DNA of 64,000 bases from Mucilaginibacter sp. SG564 (GTDB lineage Bacteria > Bacteroidota > Bacteroidia > Sphingobacteriales > Sphingobacteriaceae). Under the pieces are notes generated by a model. The model worked only from the letters and a program-made list of their open reading frames with translations, had not been told where the DNA came from and ran no database searches. The position numbers and the translations under genes are program-made. Shown in pieces: positions 17,603 to 25,601 of the stretch. The first letter of the stretch is position 1, and each line of letters starts with the position of its first letter. The stretch is from assembly GCF_013149275.1 (NCBI RefSeq), contig NZ_JABGNA010000002.1, positions 124,001-188,000 of the forward strand, read 5' to 3'.

Positions 17603-17992
17603 ATGATAAAAAGATCGGGAGCTTTATTATTAACCTTGCTGTACACGGTTACAGTACTGGGCTTTGCTCTTAATCTGCATTATTGTGGTACGCAGATAGC
17701 TTCTGTTAAAATTGATTCGCCGGCCGTTAGTTGTAAAATGGCTCAGGATTGCAGCAAAATGAAATGCTGCAAGGACAAACAAATACAGATTAAGGTAAAA
17801 GACGCGCACCAGATTGAACCGGTTTCCATCATCTCTAAACTTTTTGGATTTGATATCCCCCGTTTATCTTTCAGCGGATTTTTTACACCATCCAGGCAAT
17901 CATTTGCCAGCCCTTCGCCTAAACGCGGGCCGCCCGGCATGCCCTGGCAAAACGTAGCCACATTTATTAAAAATTGTATTTTTCGTATCTGA
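17603..17992 (+). CDS. HYC_CC_PP family protein
   Basis: 129 residues with an N-terminal signal or anchor segment (ALLLTLLYTVTVLGFAL). The three hallmarks of this Bacteroidota family are present in order: HYC at 26-28, a CC pair at 55-56 in KMKCCKD, and PP at 110-111 in KRGPPGMPW. Extra Cys occur at 44 and 50. Family members tend to lie beside heavy-metal transport genes, and the Cys/His content suggests copper or similar soft-metal binding in the periplasm. The next gene, 78 bases on, encodes an HMA-type protein, which supports that idea. Confidence 0.85.
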   Translation: MIKRSGALLLTLLYTVTVLGFALNLHYCGTQIASVKIDSPAVSCKMAQDCSKMKCCKDKQIQIKVKDAHQIEPVSIISKLFGFDIPRLSFSGFFTPSRQSFASPSPKRGPPGMPWQNVATFIKNCIFRI

Positions 17993-18069
17993 TCAACATT
18001 AATTGCTTATCGAATACCCGGTAAAATTACCGGTAGTTTATTTTTCAACAATTAATTTAAAAGATCAAA

Positions 18070-18570
18070 ATGAAAGCTCTAAAAATATTTATTGTACTTT
18101 TTGTATTTACTGCTACCGCAGCAAAAGCCCAGTTCACCAAAGCCGAGCTGCAAGTTAGCGGCCTTACCTGCGCCCTGTGCGCCAAATCAACCGAAAAAGC
18201 ATTACGTACCCTCCCTTTTATAGGCGATATCAAAACCGATCTGATGCACAACTTATATCTCATTACTTTTAAAAGCGATGTGCCGGTAAGTTTTGAGCAG
18301 ATCAGCAAAAAGGTTCAAGGCTCAGGCTTTTCGGTAAACAGCTTAAAAGCTACTTTTAACTTTGATAATACCAAGATTGCCAATAACATTTTCAGTTATG
18401 GCGGCGATACATACAGGTTATTAAACCCTGCTGATAAAGCCATTACAGGCAATGTAAATTTCACAGTAGTTGATAACGGCTTCGCCCCAAAATCGGTGTC
18501 CAAAAAATACCTGGGCCAGGTTACCGATACTGCCCCTGCAAGCGGTCGTATTTATCATTTAGCTATTTAA
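18070..18570 (+). CDS. Secreted heavy-metal-associated (HMA) domain protein
   Basis: 166 residues. A signal peptide (MKALKIFIVLFVFTATAAKA) is followed by an HMA-like ferredoxin-fold domain with the metal site GLTCALC (Cys34, Cys37) in the usual first loop and TEKALRTLPFIGDIKTDL after it. The C-terminal half (about 100-166) is beta-rich and not recognised. It probably handles copper in the periplasm, together with the HYC_CC_PP protein upstream and the outer-membrane protein 22 bases downstream, in one operon. Confidence 0.85.
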   Translation: MKALKIFIVLFVFTATAAKAQFTKAELQVSGLTCALCAKSTEKALRTLPFIGDIKTDLMHNLYLITFKSDVPVSFEQISKKVQGSGFSVNSLKATFNFDNTKIANNIFSYGGDTYRLLNPADKAITGNVNFTVVDNGFAPKSVSKKYLGQVTDTAPASGRIYHLAI

Positions 18571-18592
18571 TTCTTCATCAAGCATTATCATC

Positions 18593-19393
18593 ATGAAGAA
18601 ATTGATATTGGCTATTGGCCTTATGGCACTGACGTATCCGGCATTTTCGCAGGAATTATATGTAAATACTGAACCAGCCAGCAATATGGCCACAGGCTCG
18701 CTTGGCCTGCGTTTGGAGAACCAGGGATTTTTTAAACCCGACTATAAAAACCGTACAAGCTTTGAGGCCATGTATGGCGTAAGCAGGCATTTAATGATAC
18801 ACGGCTCATTATACGTATCTGATTATTACAGCAATAATCAGCATTTTGAAGGGGGTAGTGTATATGCCAAATACCGGTTCTTATCTATAGATACGGTACA
18901 GAAGCATTTTCGTGGAGCATTTTTCGCGAAGACGTCCAGCATCAATAATCCCATTGTTAACCAGGAAATAACGCTGGAAGGCGACAACTCCGGCCTGCAA
19001 AGCGGTGTGGTATTTACCCAGCTTTTGCATAAGCTGGCATTATCCGGCTCGGCAAGTTATTTGCGGGCTTTTGATAATCGTGGGGGCTATAACCTTTCGC
19101 CGTTACAAGCCCGCAACGCGTTGGCCTATACTTTATCGGCCGGATACCTGTTATTCCCAAAAAACTATCGCGATTATCAGCAAACCAATGTTAACCTGTA
19201 TGCTGAGTTATTGGGTAAAACCAATCCGGGTCATGGACAAAGTTACCTGGATATTGCACCGGCAGTGCAGTTTATATTTAACAGTGTTTGCCGCCTGGAC
19301 CTGTCATACCGTACGCCACTTTACAATGACATGGTACGCAACAGCAAGAACATGTACCTGGTAAGGCTGGAGTATAACTTTTTTAATTTGTAA
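18593..19393 (+). CDS. Outer-membrane protein of the metal locus
   Basis: 266 residues. The signal peptide MKKLILAIGLMALTYPAFS is followed by repeated amphipathic strands (GSLGLRLENQGFF, HLMIHGSLYVSDYY, GSVYAKYRFLSID, HRGAFFAK-like segments) and the C-terminus MYLVRLEYNFFNL, consistent with a barrel. It resembles outer-membrane proteins that accompany copper-handling genes in Bacteroidota, but no family signature can be named. It is last in the 17603-19393 group. Confidence 0.7.
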   Translation: MKKLILAIGLMALTYPAFSQELYVNTEPASNMATGSLGLRLENQGFFKPDYKNRTSFEAMYGVSRHLMIHGSLYVSDYYSNNQHFEGGSVYAKYRFLSIDTVQKHFRGAFFAKTSSINNPIVNQEITLEGDNSGLQSGVVFTQLLHKLALSGSASYLRAFDNRGGYNLSPLQARNALAYTLSAGYLLFPKNYRDYQQTNVNLYAELLGKTNPGHGQSYLDIAPAVQFIFNSVCRLDLSYRTPLYNDMVRNSKNMYLVRLEYNFFNL

Positions 19394-19560
19394 ACCGAGA
19401 GTGAGAGCCCCTGGGGTGAACGATCAATTCGCGATCATGCATATTGCTAAACAGATCCTTCACTATCGCTAACCATCATCTATTGAACAGAGGCTTTAAT
19501 CAATTGCGTTATTTCGCCCATAGAGACTCTGGACCTTACAACCCTGGATGAAAAAAACAA

Positions 19561-19596
19561 AAAGCCCCGTTCCGATATCCGGAACGGGGCTTTTTT
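19561..19596. terminator. Bidirectional terminator
   Basis: AAAGCCCCGTTCCG and CGGAACGGGGCTTTTTT form a 14-bp stem with T runs on both strands. It serves the metal locus from the left and the coiled-coil gene from the right. Confidence 0.85.
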
Positions 19597-19613
19597 ATAT
19601 GTATTAAATAAAC

Positions 19614-20528
19614 TTATTTAAGTGTAAAGCCTGTTTTACCCATGGTACCACCATCGGCATAAAGTAATACGGTATAAGTACCCTTTTGGAAAGGTAGGTT
19701 CGGGTTTACCCAATCAATAGTGTACTGGCTGCCGTCGTCCTTAAAGTCGATGGACGTTTTGTAGGTGTATTGCAGATCCTGGTTGTCGGCACTGAAAGTT
19801 CCGCCATCGGCAGGGGTAATCAGATTGCCTGTTGGATCAATGATACGCACATAAATATCGTGCAGACCTTTTATAGCGATGCTATTGCTGGCCACTGTAA
19901 AGTTGATCTTGATTTTTTTAGCTGGGCCGGCACGGGTAACATCAACCTCTTTACCGCTGTTCTTCACCTTATACGCTACTACATTTGCCGTGGCCAGCTT
20001 AAGGGCTTGAGCCACCTTCACCTTCGCGTCCAGATCCTGGTTTTGTTTAGTGAGCGTATCGGCCTTTTTAGCTACCGTAGCCAGGTTGGTTTTTAGCGTA
20101 TCCCTTTCGGTAGTTAACGATTGATTCTGCTTTTTCAGTTCTTCAATATCGGCAGTGTATTTAGTTACAAAATACCTTAATTGTTTCACATCTTCCTGGG
20201 CCTTAACCAATTCAGCTTTGGTTAATTTCCCTTTAGCCAATTGGGTTCTCAATACTTTAATTTTGGAAACCAATGAGTCGTTTTTGGCTTGCATTTGCTG
20301 GGATAATTTGGCTTTACCTGCATTTACCTGCTGAATTTGTGATTCAAGACTGTCTAATTCTGTTTGCAGGCGGGTTTGTTCATCATGCTGGTACACGATC
20401 TTAGTATCCGACTTGTTTTTTTGCAAGTACAGATACACATCGGTACCCAATAGAGCCAAGACCACCACAATGAGGAAATAAATGACGTTGGAGTTTTTCT
20501 TAGATGGTTGACCGGATTGATTTTCCAT
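19614..20528 (-). CDS. Membrane-anchored coiled-coil protein
   Basis: 304 residues. A short basic, polar N-tail precedes one membrane helix (NVIYFLIVVVLALLGTDVYLYL, about 14-35). Then comes a coiled coil of about 130 residues (45-175) rich in Lys, Gln, Leu and Asp, and a C-terminal beta domain of about 110 residues (VTRAGPAKKIKINFTVASNS, IYVRIIDPTGNLI, YTVLLYADG). With a type II layout, coil and beta domain would face the periplasm. The function is not recognised. A role in the envelope, such as spacing or gliding/secretion accessory, is only a guess. Confidence 0.75.
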   Translation of the reverse strand: MENQSGQPSKKNSNVIYFLIVVVLALLGTDVYLYLQKNKSDTKIVYQHDEQTRLQTELDSLESQIQQVNAGKAKLSQQMQAKNDSLVSKIKVLRTQLAKGKLTKAELVKAQEDVKQLRYFVTKYTADIEELKKQNQSLTTERDTLKTNLATVAKKADTLTKQNQDLDAKVKVAQALKLATANVVAYKVKNSGKEVDVTRAGPAKKIKINFTVASNSIAIKGLHDIYVRIIDPTGNLITPADGGTFSADNQDLQYTYKTSIDFKDDGSQYTIDWVNPNLPFQKGTYTVLLYADGGTMGKTGFTLK

Positions 20529-20879
20529 AGCAATTAAATGTTTAATGTTTTAATACAGTTAAAAAGCAAAGCTGTTTTAAAAAAATGCAGCTATTTAACT
20601 ATTGTGATTAATTTACAAGCAAATCTAAACTGATAGATATTGCCCGCTTTACCTGTATTTTTCTTTTTATCAGCACTTTCATGCCCAACGATATTTAAAC
20701 GTTGAAACACTAAAAATATGATTTTAAACAGAATTACAGGTAAACAATTATGTTAGGCAACGGTTAAAAATAAATACAATATGCTAAAATCACAATAAAC
20801 CTTCAAATTTTATACTTCATAATAAAAGTGCAACGTTATGAGTTTTATATCTTTGCAGCTTTTACTTTAATCCCCGTTG
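20529..20879. other. Gene-free stretch between divergent genes
   Basis: 351 AT-rich bases with no coding frame. TATCTTTG (20848-20855) fits the -7 box for the gene starting at 20880. Nothing further is seen. Confidence 0.5.
20848..20855 (+). promoter_or_regulatory. -7 box for the GHL10 gene
   Basis: TATCTTTG matches TAnnTTTG and gives a short leader of about 20 bases. No clear -33 TTG is seen at the right distance. Confidence 0.45.
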
Positions 20880-22442
20880 ATGCATATATTTCGCCGCTTT
20901 ATACTACTGATCGCCCCCCTGCTTACCATGGCAACCGTTTACGCGCAGCCTGCCGAACCCGCTTCTGATGAACCAATAGTTAAAACTGAGCCCAAACGGG
21001 AATTCAGAGGAGTGTGGATAGCAACAGTAGTCAATATCGACTGGCCCACAAGCACTAAATTTACTGCTGATAAGCAAAAACAGGAGCTGATAGATATCCT
21101 CAACTCGCATCAGGAAACGGGCATCAACGCCGTAATGCTGCAGGTACGCCCTGCTGCCGACGCTTTTTATGCTAAAAGCCGCGAACCCTGGTCTAAATAT
21201 TTAACCGGAAAGCAGGGTCAAGGCCCTTATCCTGCTTATGATCCCCTGGAGTTTGCCATAACCGAAGCGCACAAACGCGGCATGGAGCTACATGCCTGGT
21301 TTAACCCCTATCGCGCCACTTTCGATGGTAATTTTGCCGCGCTGAGTCCGCAGCATATCACCAAAACAAAACCCGATTGGTTCTTTACCTATGGCGGTAT
21401 CAAAACATTTAATCCCGGGTTGCCAGAAGTTCGCGAATATATTGTACAGGTAATACTGGATGTGGTTGACAACTATGATATCGATGGCGTACACATGGAC
21501 GATTATTTTTATCCATACCCAATTGCCGGCCAAAAGATCAACGACGATGATACCTTTAGAAAATATGGCCAGGGCTATGACAATATTAAGGACTGGCGCC
21601 GCCACAATGTGGATCTGCTTATAAAAATGATTGGCGACAGCGTACACGCACACAACCCGGATATCAAATTCGGTATAAGTCCGTTTGGTATATGGGCCAA
21701 TAAGGCGCAGAATGATGAGGGTTCAGAAACCAGCGGCGGATCATCCTATTATGAAAACTACGCCGACTCACGCGAATGGGTTAAACAGGGCTGGATAGAT
21801 TACATCAACCCCCAGCTTTACTGGCCTATTGGTAACCGGGCAGCTGATTTTGAGAAACTGCTCAACTGGTGGAGCGATAATACTTTTGGCAGACACCTGT
21901 ACATTGGGCAGGCGGCTTACCGCATCAATGAGCGAAAAACCGTGGCCTTTAAAAACCCCAAACAATTACCAGATCAGATCAATATGATGCGGGCCAACCC
22001 CAGAGTTCAGGGCAGTGTTTATTTCAGCTCCAATTCACTGACCAACAACCCTCTGGGCTTTACTGATTCGCTTCGCGAAAATTATTATAAATACCCGGCC
22101 TTGCCGCCGGTAATGCTTTGGCGCGACTCGATTGCTCCGAATGTACCCCGGGAATTTACCGCGAAAGCCATACAGGGCCATGTACAATTAAGATGGATGG
22201 CACCCACATTGGCCAGAGACGAACAGCCTGTTTATGGCTACGTGATCTACCGGTTTACCGATGGCGAAAAGATCAATATTGATGATCCTAAAAATATATT
22301 GCGCATACAATATAACAGTGGCTTAACCTTTGAGGACAGCACAGTACAAAGAGGAAAAACTTATATGTATGTGATTACCGCGCTTGATAGATTAAAGAAT
22401 GAGAGTGACCGCTCGCCAACTATCGCGGTCACGGTTCGCTGA
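20880..22442 (+). CDS. Secreted glycosyl hydrolase-like 10 (DUF187) protein
   Basis: 520 residues from ATG 20880. Signal peptide to about residue 25. The GHL10 TIM-barrel starts with REFRGVWIATVVNIDWPTS, continues with AVMLQVRPAADAFY, GMELHAWFNPYRA and DNYDIDGVHMDDYFYPYP, where the Asp pair is the likely catalytic site, and QGWIDYINPQLYWPIG. The C-terminal about 90 residues form a fibronectin III-like domain (QGHVQLRWMAPT ... YMYVITALDRLKNES). Family members cleave peptidoglycan glycan strands or similar polysaccharides, and one characterised relative acts on denuded glycan. Here the substrate is inferred only. Confidence 0.92.
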   Translation: MHIFRRFILLIAPLLTMATVYAQPAEPASDEPIVKTEPKREFRGVWIATVVNIDWPTSTKFTADKQKQELIDILNSHQETGINAVMLQVRPAADAFYAKSREPWSKYLTGKQGQGPYPAYDPLEFAITEAHKRGMELHAWFNPYRATFDGNFAALSPQHITKTKPDWFFTYGGIKTFNPGLPEVREYIVQVILDVVDNYDIDGVHMDDYFYPYPIAGQKINDDDTFRKYGQGYDNIKDWRRHNVDLLIKMIGDSVHAHNPDIKFGISPFGIWANKAQNDEGSETSGGSSYYENYADSREWVKQGWIDYINPQLYWPIGNRAADFEKLLNWWSDNTFGRHLYIGQAAYRINERKTVAFKNPKQLPDQINMMRANPRVQGSVYFSSNSLTNNPLGFTDSLRENYYKYPALPPVMLWRDSIAPNVPREFTAKAIQGHVQLRWMAPTLARDEQPVYGYVIYRFTDGEKINIDDPKNILRIQYNSGLTFEDSTVQRGKTYMYVITALDRLKNESDRSPTIAVTVR

Positions 22443-23192
22443 TCAGCTATTCATCACCGAACCGCAGTTAATATCAAGGGTTTGCCCGGTGATAGACCTC
22501 TGGCTTAACAGGTACGCTACCAACCCTGCAATTTCATCGGGCTGGCTCATACGTCTGAGTGGTACACTTTGCATGGCAATTTCATAAAACTCCTGTTTGC
22601 TGATACCTATACCATCGGCTATGCCCTGTAAGCCATCCTGCGACATTTCGGTATCTACCCAGCCCGGGCAAATGGCATTCACCAGGATATTTTCGGGAGC
22701 AAATTGCACTGCCCATGAGCGCATCAATCCCAGCAAACCTGCCTTAGAGGCGCAATAAGCCGAATAGTTAGCCACACCCAGCCGCGCCAGTACCGACGAG
22801 GTGATCAGTATATGTTTCTCCCCCGTTGCATTACGCAGCGCGGGTAAAAAGGTATTCACAAAATTATAGGTACCGGTAAGGTTGGTGTCTATAATATCTG
22901 TCCAGCGGTCATCATCACCCCAGTAATTCTCACCCCCGATGCCCGAATTGGCAACCAGTCCGTTCACCACAACGCTCCCCAGTTGTTCAAAAGTACGGGC
23001 AAGACTTTGTTGATTCCGGATATCCGCTATCAATAGGCTATGATTGCCCGCAGGCAGGCTTTGCAGTGTTTGTTGTAACTTTTGTTCGTTGCGGCCAAGT
23101 AAAATACAGGTATTACCATCATGTGCCAGTTTCTGCGCGATAGCTTGTCCAATGCCGCTCCCGGCGCCGCTAATGATATAGGTGTTGCTCAT
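22443..23192 (-). CDS. Short-chain dehydrogenase/reductase
   Basis: 249 residues, classical SDR length. Cofactor motif SGAGSGIGQAIA (about 7-18), LLIADIRN, NSG/NAG-like ANSGIGG, the catalytic Ser in ITSSVLA and YxxxK in YSAYCASKAG, and the C-terminal CPGWVDTEMS. It oxidises or reduces an alcohol/carbonyl with NAD(P)(H). The substrate is unknown. It overlaps the upstream DUF1835 gene by 4 bases (ATGA), so the two are translationally coupled. Confidence 0.93.
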   Translation of the reverse strand: MSNTYIISGAGSGIGQAIAQKLAHDGNTCILLGRNEQKLQQTLQSLPAGNHSLLIADIRNQQSLARTFEQLGSVVVNGLVANSGIGGENYWGDDDRWTDIIDTNLTGTYNFVNTFLPALRNATGEKHILITSSVLARLGVANYSAYCASKAGLLGLMRSWAVQFAPENILVNAICPGWVDTEMSQDGLQGIADGIGISKQEFYEIAMQSVPLRRMSQPDEIAGLVAYLLSQRSITGQTLDINCGSVMNS

Positions 23193-23983
23193 ATTGACAG
23201 GCTGATAAGTTGTTTTTGTTGCAGGCTGTCGAGGTAAATATCTATCTCTGAATCGCCCATACCAAATATTTTATCCTCGTTCCAAAAGGTGGCATATATG
23301 GATGATCGGGTTTTAGCACCACTATTGTAGATATCCAGCAGTCGCTGTTCAATATAACCCAAACCGGCTTCATTCACCTGTAAACGTTTCAAGTGAGCTT
23401 GTAAAGCAGGTTTTAGCAAAGGCATACCTCCCCAGAAGTTATTTTCATTCAGCCACTTTTCCAATACGGCGGCATTGCCCTGTACATATAATTGCCAGGC
23501 TTCGGTAGCAAGTTCAAACTCCCATTCGTTCAGGCGTTCACGGCCATCATACAGCTCTTCAAATTGTTCGCCGTTGAGCTCACCCAAACCTTTGGCAAAA
23601 TTAAACTGGACGCAATCGGCCAGGCAAATGAGGTAAATAGCCGGTGCCGACATATCCGTTTTGCGGCTAAGCATCTGTAAAACACCCAACAAGTTCACCT
23701 GACAATGCAGATCAAACTCAAACCAGAGGTTAATCTCGGTATAGTCGCTGTTGAGCTTGCCCAGTTCGTCAATTACCTTATGCTGGTAAAAATCAATGTT
23801 TTCATGGAACGTTTGACTGATCCACTGGGCGCGTGCGCTCCAGAAACTGCCCGAAAGTATATTTTCCTGCAATGGGCCCTCAGAAAGCACTTCGCGCCAT
23901 ACCAGTACATCACCATCAAGTCCGGTTTCATTAAAACCCGACAAGGCGGCATCCCCGTTTAAAATATGCAATATGTTACTCAT
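23189..23983 (-). CDS. DUF1835 domain-containing protein
   Basis: 264 residues. The N-terminus MSNILHILNGDAALSGFNET and VWREVLSEGPL is the DUF1835 signature, and the C-terminal half matches the DUF3658-like partner (LGYIEQRLLDIYNSGAKTRS, GMGDSEIDIYLDSLQQ). It is a soluble cytoplasmic protein of unknown function. It is first in a two-gene unit with the SDR gene. Confidence 0.85.
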   Translation of the reverse strand: MSNILHILNGDAALSGFNETGLDGDVLVWREVLSEGPLQENILSGSFWSARAQWISQTFHENIDFYQHKVIDELGKLNSDYTEINLWFEFDLHCQVNLLGVLQMLSRKTDMSAPAIYLICLADCVQFNFAKGLGELNGEQFEELYDGRERLNEWEFELATEAWQLYVQGNAAVLEKWLNENNFWGGMPLLKPALQAHLKRLQVNEAGLGYIEQRLLDIYNSGAKTRSSIYATFWNEDKIFGMGDSEIDIYLDSLQQKQLISLSI

Positions 23984-24164
23984 TGGTTTTTAGAATTAGT
24001 AGCGGGCCTCAGTCAATGAAGCATCCTGATGGTAAAAATAAATTTAAAAAAGCAGCAATTATACTTCATTAAAAATTTGCAGGAAATTTTGAAGATGAAA
24101 TGATTTTGTTTTTCAACTCCCTCTCTTCCGATAGCTATGGGGATGAAGAGGGATGAGCGAGGCT

Positions 24165-24905
24165 TTACTTAGTTTTTACCAAACTATCTCCCATCAATTT
24201 TTGCTGACTTGTTTTAATATATACCCGGATGTCATAGTCCGACATTTTTTTGAGCAGTTCGATGCCCGGGCGGTATTTATCCATAAAGTCCAGCAGGGAA
24301 TCGCCTTTAAGATTGGTGACCGTTCCGACCAGGCTTTCGCTGAACCGGCTGTCGATGTACCGCCTTTCTTCATCCCTGATCAGTACTTTTTTAAATTTAT
24401 ACTCCCGGCTGTGTTTGTAGGTGAGGGCGCGGATAAACTGTGATGGCACAATGGTGATACCAGCTACCGGCAGAAGCCCGGCATTGCTACCCGATACCGC
24501 TATCATATCCTTGAGCTTAGGCGGCGAAGAATTAAACTCTTTTGCAAACATTTTACGGTTATTCAACGAATCTTTTATCCTGTCTCTTTTACCTGTTACA
24601 TGAACTTCGCCCAGCTCAATAACCGCAGCATCTAAACCTATCCTGATATTTTTATTATTTGCCGAATTAAGCGGAAGTACAAATAACTTATATCCCTGCA
24701 TTTTTACCCGGAGCGTGTCATTATTTTTTTCTGTAGCGATACTAAACTCACCCTGTATACCGGTAATGACATTTGCTTTGGATGTAGCTACCCAGGTCCC
24801 AGCGAGTGGTTGCCCCGTTTTTTTATCAGACACCATGCCGCTTATACCTTGCCCGTAGGAGCATAAACAGGTACACATCAAAAACAGGATAAGCAGGCTA
24901 CGCAT
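24165..24905 (-). CDS. Secreted carboxypeptidase-regulatory-like domain protein
   Basis: About 246 residues from ATG 24905, chosen because MRSLLILFLMCTCLCSYG is a signal peptide and the 8 upstream codons are polar. A beta-sandwich carboxypeptidase D regulatory-like domain follows (GISGMVSDKKTGQPLAGTWV ... GEFSIATEKNNDTLRVKMQG), then a C-terminal region ending in a hydrophilic helical part with MSDYDIRVYIKTSQ. The same two-part layout occurs in the gene at 34332. Such proteins are found around Bacteroidota outer-membrane systems. No activity is known. Confidence 0.8.
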   Translation of the reverse strand: MRSLLILFLMCTCLCSYGQGISGMVSDKKTGQPLAGTWVATSKANVITGIQGEFSIATEKNNDTLRVKMQGYKLFVLPLNSANNKNIRIGLDAAVIELGEVHVTGKRDRIKDSLNNRKMFAKEFNSSPPKLKDMIAVSGSNAGLLPVAGITIVPSQFIRALTYKHSREYKFKKVLIRDEERRYIDSRFSESLVGTVTNLKGDSLLDFMDKYRPGIELLKKMSDYDIRVYIKTSQQKLMGDSLVKTK

Positions 24906-25271
24906 TGGTTTATATGTTTTGATAATCAAATCATTACAAACATAACTACCAAACCTAACTCATGAAATTGGTTTAACATTCTTTAACTTATGTGTTTTGT
25001 TAAGGAATGATTTGATGCACCCGTTCTGCATATTCAACAATAGATCCTTCGCTGCGCTCAGGATGACAAAGAAAGGTTAAAGTCATGCCGAATTTGATTC
25101 ACTGCCGTTGTTGGTGTTGTCACCAACAATATGCCGGGCAATTCCCGAAACAAGTTAGGATAGGCTTATTTTTTTACCTTATCCGTTTAAAATATGCGGT
25201 AATTGATTGAAATATTGGTGGTTGATGGCTAAATATTCCCTATATTTAATTACCATCAAAAAACCAAAGCC
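24906..25271. other. Gene-free stretch with dispersed repeats
   Basis: 366 bases without a gene, holding a piece of the CTTCGCTGCGCTCAGGATGA repeat (about 25045-25070) and the palindrome GTTGGTGTTGTCACCAAC (25110-25127) shared with 3853. The right end has TATATTTA, a weak -7-like sequence, before the small gene at 25272. Confidence 0.55.
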
Positions 25272-25451
25272 ATGAAAACTTTACTTATCGCGATCCTGTT
25301 TCTAATGGCAACTGTACCATTAGTACTGGCACCGCCACCACCCATCCCCAGCAAGAAAGGTATTCATCACGCTACCATTTGCAAAGCAGCAATGCTTTCG
25401 AAAAAGGGGGGATGCGCTAAGGCATGCAATCATCACTGCCCAAAAACTTAG
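25272..25451 (+). CDS. Small secreted Cys/His-rich peptide, 59 residues
   Basis: ATG at 25272, stop TAG at 25449-25451. A hydrophobic signal segment (MKTLLIAILFLMATVPLVLA) is followed by PPPPIPSKKG and a basic tail with four Cys (37, 48, 52, 56) and four His. Spacing is C-x10-C-x3-C-x3-C, suggesting two disulphides or a metal site. It is preceded by an AT-rich region with TATATTTA and followed by a hairpin at 25527. Its small size means it is easily missed. The function is unknown. Confidence 0.6.
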   Translation: MKTLLIAILFLMATVPLVLAPPPPIPSKKGIHHATICKAAMLSKKGGCAKACNHHCPKT

Positions 25452-25526
25452 CACATTTAATAACCGCTCCTTTCGCTCACCATGACACCCTATTTTGTTT
25501 ATATGTATTATTTAATCATGACAAAA

Positions 25527-25552
25527 GAACCCTGCCTTGCGGCAGGGTTCGC
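25527..25552 (-). terminator. Terminator of the NrdJ gene
   Basis: GAACCCTGCC and GGCAGGGTTC form a 10-bp stem with a TTGC loop. On the minus strand it is followed by TTTTGTC. It may also end the small plus-strand gene. Confidence 0.65.
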
Positions 25553-25601
25553 ACATTTAACTATTTATACTGAACAAAAAACTACGATTGTTTAACCCTC
25601 T

